DNA of 64,000 bases from Gigaspora margarita (lineage: Eukaryota > Glomeromycota > Glomeromycetes > Diversisporales > Gigasporaceae), in the NCBI GenBank assembly GCA_009809945.1, contig WTPW01000149.1, forward strand, positions 449,191 to 513,190, read 5' to 3'. The translations under genes and the position numbers were made by a program. The notes under the pieces were generated by a model that had not been told where the DNA came from, made no database searches, and worked only from the letters and a program-made list of their open reading frames with translations. This document shows, in pieces, positions 59,031 to 64,000 of the stretch; position 1 is the stretch's first letter, and each line of letters begins with the position of its first letter.

Positions 59031-62000
59031 GGATGACTATGATGATTATGTGCAGGGAAGAAATAGTGAACTGGTATCATTATCTAACAATAAAGTTTTG
59101 TCTTTGTTCAATAACTTTGGGTAGTATTTTTGCCCAATAACTGTAGTTTGTGTCTTTGCCCAATAACTGTGGTTTTGTGTCCCCAATAACTGTGATCTGG
59201 TGTCTTCGCCCAATAACCGTGGTCTGGTGTCTTCGCTGCAAAGCCCAGTGTCTTTCATGATATTAATAGTAGTTATACTGTACTTTCTTTCATTAACTAT
59301 AATAATTATTCATGTGGATGCATATTAAAAAAAATTCATTAAGGGGCCTGCAAAAAAAAAAAATAGGATTCATTGTAGGTGCATATAAAAAAAAAATAGA
59401 AGCTTATCTCACGGACATAGTATTAAAGGGACGACTATAACAATTATGCACAGGGAAGGGGTGCATAATAAATAGTGAACCGGTATCATAATCTAACAAT
59501 AATGTTCTGCTTTTGTCTAATAATTGTGGTCTAGTATCTTTGCTCAATAACTATAGCTTTGTGTTTTCACCCAATAACTGTGATTTGGTGTCTTTGCCCA
59601 ATAACTATGGTTTTGTGTCTCCACCCAATAACTGTGATATGGTTTCTTCACCCAATAAATATGGTCTAGTGCCTTCACCCAAAACCTAGTGTCTTTACAT
59701 GATAATAATGGTATTTATACTGTGCTTTCTTCCAATAACTATAATAATTATTCACATAGATGCATATGAAAAAAAAAGAATTCATTGTGGGTATATACGA
59801 AAAGAAAAAAAAAATAGGATTAATTATGGATGCATATGAAAAGAAAATAAATAGAAGCTTATCTCACAGACGTAGTATTAAAGGGATAACTACAATGATT
59901 ATGCGCAGGAAAGAGGCATATAATAAATAATAAACTGGTATCATCAGCTAACAACAATGTTTTGCTTTTGTCTAATAATTGTGGTCTAGTATCTTCATTC
60001 AATAACTGTGGTTTTGTGTCTTTGCCCAATAACTGTAATCTGGTGTCTTTGCCTAATAAGCATGGTCTATCTTTGCCCCAAAACCCAATGTCTTTATATA
60101 ATAATAATGGCAGTTATACTTTCTTCCAATAACTATAATAATTATTCACATAGATGCATATGAAAAAAAAGAATTCATTGTGGGTGCATACAGAAAAAAT
60201 AGTATTTATTGTGGGGCATACGAAAGAAAAAAAATAGAAGCTTATCTCACAGATGTAGTATTAAAGGGATGACTATGATGATTATGTGTAGAAAGGGTGC
60301 ATAATAAATAGTGAACCGGTATCATCATATAACAATAATGTTTTGCTTTTGTCTAATAAATATGGTCTATATCTCTGCCCAATAATTATAGCTTTGTGTC
60401 TTTACTCAATAACTGTGATCTGGTGTCTTCACCTAATAACTATGGTTTTGTGTCTTCGCCCAATAACTGTGATCTGGTTTCTTCACCCAATAAATATGGT
60501 CTATGCCTTCACCCAATAACTGTGGTCTGGTATCTTCACCCCAAAACCCAGTGTCTTTACATGATAATAATGGCAGTTATACTGTGCTTTCTTCCAATAA
60601 CTAATAATTATTCACGTGAATGCATATAAAAAAAAATAGAATTAATTGTGGGTGCATACAAAAAGAAAAAAATAAAAATAGGATTCATTGCAGGTGCATA
60701 TGAAAAGAAAAAAAAATAGAAGCTTATCTCATGGATGTAGTATTAAAAGGATGACTATGATGATTATGTGTGGAAAAAGGGCACCTAATAAATAGTGAAC
60801 TGGTATTATTATCTAACAACAATGTTTTGCTTTTGTCTAATAATTGTAGTCTAGTATTTTCGCCCAATAACTGTGGTTTGTGCCTTTGCTCAATAACTGT
60901 GATCTGGTGTCTTTATCCAATAACCATGGTCTGGTATCTTCACCCCAAAACCCAGTGTCTTTACATGATAATAATGGCATTATATTGTACTTTTTTCCAA
61001 TAACTATAATAATTATTCACATGGATGTGTATGAAAAAAAAGATAGAATTCATTATGGGTGCATATGAAAAGAAAAAAAATAAGATTCATTGTGGGTGCA
61101 TATGAAAAAAAATAGTCACAGATGTAGTATTAAAGACAACTACAATGATTATGTAAGGGAAAGGGACGCATAATAAATAGTGAACTGGTATCATTATCTA
61201 ACAATAATGTTTTGCTTTTATCTAATAATTGTGGTCTAGTATCTTTGCCCAATAACTGTAGTTTTGTGTCTTTACCCAATAATTGTGATCTGCCCAATAA
61301 CCGTGGTCTGGTATCTTCACTCCAAAACCCAGTATCTTTACATAATAATAATAGTAGCTATACCGTGCTTTCTTCCAATAACTATAGGTATATACAAAAA
61401 AAAAAAATAAAGATTCATTATAGGTGCATATGAAAAGAAAAAAAATGGAAGCTTATCTCATGGACATAGTATTAAAGGGATGACTACAATGATTATGTGC
61501 AAGGAAGAGGTGCATAATAAATAGTGAACTGGTATCATCATTTAACAATAATGGTTTGTTTTTGTCTAATAATTGTGGTCTAGTATCTTCACCCAATAAC
61601 TGTAGTTCTGTGTCTTTGCAATCTAGTGTCTTCACTCAATAACTGTGATCTAGTGTCTTCACCACAAAACCCAGTGTTTTTATATAATAATAATAGTAGT
61701 TATATTGTACTTTCTTCTAATAGCTATGATAATTATTTATTGTGAATGCATATAAAAAGAAAAGGGTAGAATTCATTGTGGTTGCATATAAAAAAAAATA
61801 GGATTCATTGTGGGTGCATATGAAAAGAAAAAAATATAGAAGTTTCTTTTATGGATGTAGTATTAAAGAGATGACTACAACGAATACGCAGAGAAGGAGT
61901 GCATAATAAATAGTGAACTGGTATTATTATCTAACAATAATAGTTTGCTTTTGTCTAATAACTATAATAGTTTCTTCGCACAATAATTGTAGTTTTGTGT

Positions 62001-62340
62001 CTTTATCCAATAACTATGATCTAGTGTCTTCATCTAATCATTATGGTCTAGTGTTTTCACTCAATAATTATGGTCAAGTGCTTTTACCCAAAAATCAGGT
62101 TTTTTACATACTAATAATAGTAGTTACAATGTGCTTTCTTTTAATAACTATGATAATTATTTATTGTGGGTGCATGTGAAAGAAAAAAAAAGAAGAAAGG
62201 TTTATAATGTTTTGTTAACTGTCTAGCATCTTTGTTCAATAACTGTGGTTTGGTATTTTTGCCCAATAATTGTGGTCTAGTATTTTTGTCCAATATCTGT
62301 AGTTTGGTGTTTTTGCCCAATAATAATCTTGATTTATCTA
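59030..62340. repeat. Satellite of eight ~350-480-bp units
   Basis: Units begin with GGATGACTA.GATGATTATG and ATAATAAATAGTGAACTGGT at about 59,031, 59,428, 59,879, 60,267, 60,748, 61,130, 61,476 and 61,867. Each contains a variable number of ~27-30-bp subrepeats (TCTTCACCCAATAACTGTGG), a GATAATAATGGCAGTTATAC block, ATAATTATTCACATGGATGC and A-rich GGTGCATATGAAAA repeats. Length differences come mainly from the subrepeat count. No coding. Confidence 0.85.
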
Positions 62341-62986
62341 AATAAGTGGTAATAGCAGTAAGTTATTTAATTTTTACTTGTGAATTACATTTTTTTAAAA
62401 GGTATATACTTATTAAAATATCAAATTTAGTTTTAGCTTTTGCAGGTATAACAAATAATTTAAATTCTAAATGGCATAAAATGTTATATAATATAGTATT
62501 ATGCAACCTTTTGCAGTATATAAATAAAATAATGCAACAAATATCAAAAAAATGCAAGGTTTTAATTTTAAAGTTGGTGATTTTATAGGAGTAAATATTC
62601 TAAAGATTGATTAATTTAATATTGATTGTTCTACTTTGTTTTGCAAGATTTTTAAAAAAACTGATGATTAATATTGATTGAAATATAAATTTGATGTAAT
62701 TGATATATGCTATTTCTCTGATAAGCTTAAAGTACTTGAAGCTACTATTTATTCATAAAGCAAAAAGACTTCAAAGTATAGAAATAATATCAGATTCTAT
62801 TTGTAACTACAAGAGTATATAAAAAATATAAATATAAAAAAGCAAATATAAAGAATACTATCTATTGTTATAGTGTTTATTCTTGTTTAAACAAAAAATA
62901 ATACATATGTTTATTTTTTTAATAAAATGCAAATTTAAATTGTTTAAAAAATTGTAATAAAAATTTTTGGTAATAATTAAATACTG
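62341..62986. other. AT-rich DNA, nothing recognised
   Basis: Short open frames on both strands lack any domain or codon pattern. Confidence 0.4.
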
Positions 62987-63185
62987 TAGTGCATTGTTTA
63001 AAATACCCTGGGTTTTATACAAAATATCTAAAAAAAATTTATAAAATACCTGGGGTATTTTTTGATTTATTTTGGGCCAAAATTTCTAATTTTTACCAGA
63101 ATTATATAATTTTGCACTATATTTACTACTCAGGTTTTTTACAAGAAGAGTATTTAAAAAAGAAGGTATTTTAGACAGTGCACTA
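62987..63185. mobile_element. 195-bp TA-flanked MITE
   Basis: The element proper is 62989-63183 with TA at both borders. Inverted ends are GTGCATTGTTTAAAATACC and the complement of GTGCACTGTCTAAAATACC. A 61-codon open frame inside it is not a gene. Confidence 0.7.
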
Positions 63186-64000
63186 TGGTATATATTTTAA
63201 TAATATATTGGTTTATAACTAATATATCTTAGATACAAAAGTTATATTTTTAATAGATTTGCAATTAATTTTTGAAGAGTTTGCTAAAGCAGAATAGCTA
63301 TTAAATTGATAATTCAGAAGAATGTACAGATCAATTAACTAATCAAAAGTATCTAAATATAGAAGAATTATATAAAACAATATATATAAAAAATCAATTA
63401 ACTGATGGTATTTTTTTAATCAACCAATATTTTAATACTAAGGCTGTGCAAATAAAATTAATTGTTTCTCATAACATATTAAAGTTAAAAGACACCCGGG
63501 ACCCAGTTGTTATTGTATAAGTATAAAAAAATGTTATATAAAATTTTTAAATATATATTTTATATATTGAACTGTATAGTTAAATACACAACATTGTGCA
63601 AACCCAAAATAAAAATTTTGCATAATGTTTGGATCAGGATTATATGAATCTAGTATTATTCCAAAGATCAGTTGCAATTTATTTAATATAGTATTGGTAA
63701 TTGATTTTGCAATACTAGTAATACAGAAGCTAAAATATTAAATAATTGAGTTAAAGTTTTCATTCAACTAAGTGCAGTTGAAAAAACCTTAGCTCAGATA
63801 AAAAGGAAATGCAAATATGTAGCCATTATTCAAATACCTTATTAAATTTTTTTTATTAATACTTACCTACTAAATTAAGACGAATAAAACTATTTGAAAA
63901 ATATTAGATAGTAAGTATTTGCAAATAAATATTTAAGTGATTTGCAGCTTTTCAGTTTTGTCTCAAATCATGTGCCATCCAATAGATCGGTTAGATCACA
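63186..64000. other. AT-rich DNA, nothing recognised
   Basis: No open frame, tandem array or inverted terminal repeat that I can support. Confidence 0.4.

Noticed and set aside
60396..62179. Several 60-90-codon plus-strand frames rich in NNCDLVSSPNN
   Set aside because: They are products of the CCCAATAACTGTGG subrepeats and break at every unit boundary.

Overview
This is an extremely AT-rich, repeat-dominated eukaryotic window with no bacterial-style operons. The only recognisable coding sequence is a family of BTB/POZ-BACK-TPR proteins with one short GT-AG intron. AT-richness, huge numbers of foldback DNA elements and expanded BTB and TPR families point to an arbuscular mycorrhizal fungus (Glomeromycotina, Rhizophagus-like). 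That assignment is inference from style, not from a marker gene.

Layout. 1-17,580 is accessory DNA without a supportable gene: palindromic elements, two oppositely oriented copies of a 760-bp TA-flanked element, a SINE-like retroposon with an A-rich tail between them, tandem repeats, a probable solo LTR, and hAT-, MULE- and other MITE-like elements.

17,580-57,930 is a segmental tandem array. Each full unit reads, left to right: A-gene 3' flank, A-type gene (minus strand), A-gene 5' flank, B-gene 3' flank, B-type gene (minus strand), short B-gene 5' flank and a GC-richer 'CACGG' block. Eight gene copies are visible: 1(A), 2(B), 3(A), 4(B), 5(A), 6(B/A mosaic), 7(B, C-terminal fragment), 8(B). 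All carry stop codons or frameshifts, so the array reads as pseudogenes unless the assembly is unusually error-prone. The predicted ancestral protein is about 685 residues: BTB, BACK, a linker, then about ten TPR units. By family knowledge BTB-BACK proteins are Cullin-3 ubiquitin ligase adaptors, and TPRs would be the partner-binding end.

Because the units are aligned copies of each other, transposon insertions can be read as filled versus empty sites. This exposes a PIF/Harbinger-like element inside a pogo-like MITE, a MULE-like element with a 9-bp target duplication, a hAT-like element with an 8-bp duplication, and a set of nested foldbacks carrying telomere-like repeats.

57,930-62,340 is satellite DNA: an 18-19-bp repeat, a ~60-bp repeat with higher-order structure, and eight ~350-480-bp units built from ~27-30-bp subrepeats. 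62,340-64,000 is AT-rich with one TA-flanked MITE. An assembly gap (N) occupies 51,640-52,138; scattered Ns lie at 200-265, 2,844-2,871, 30,363-30,502 and 32,101-32,107.
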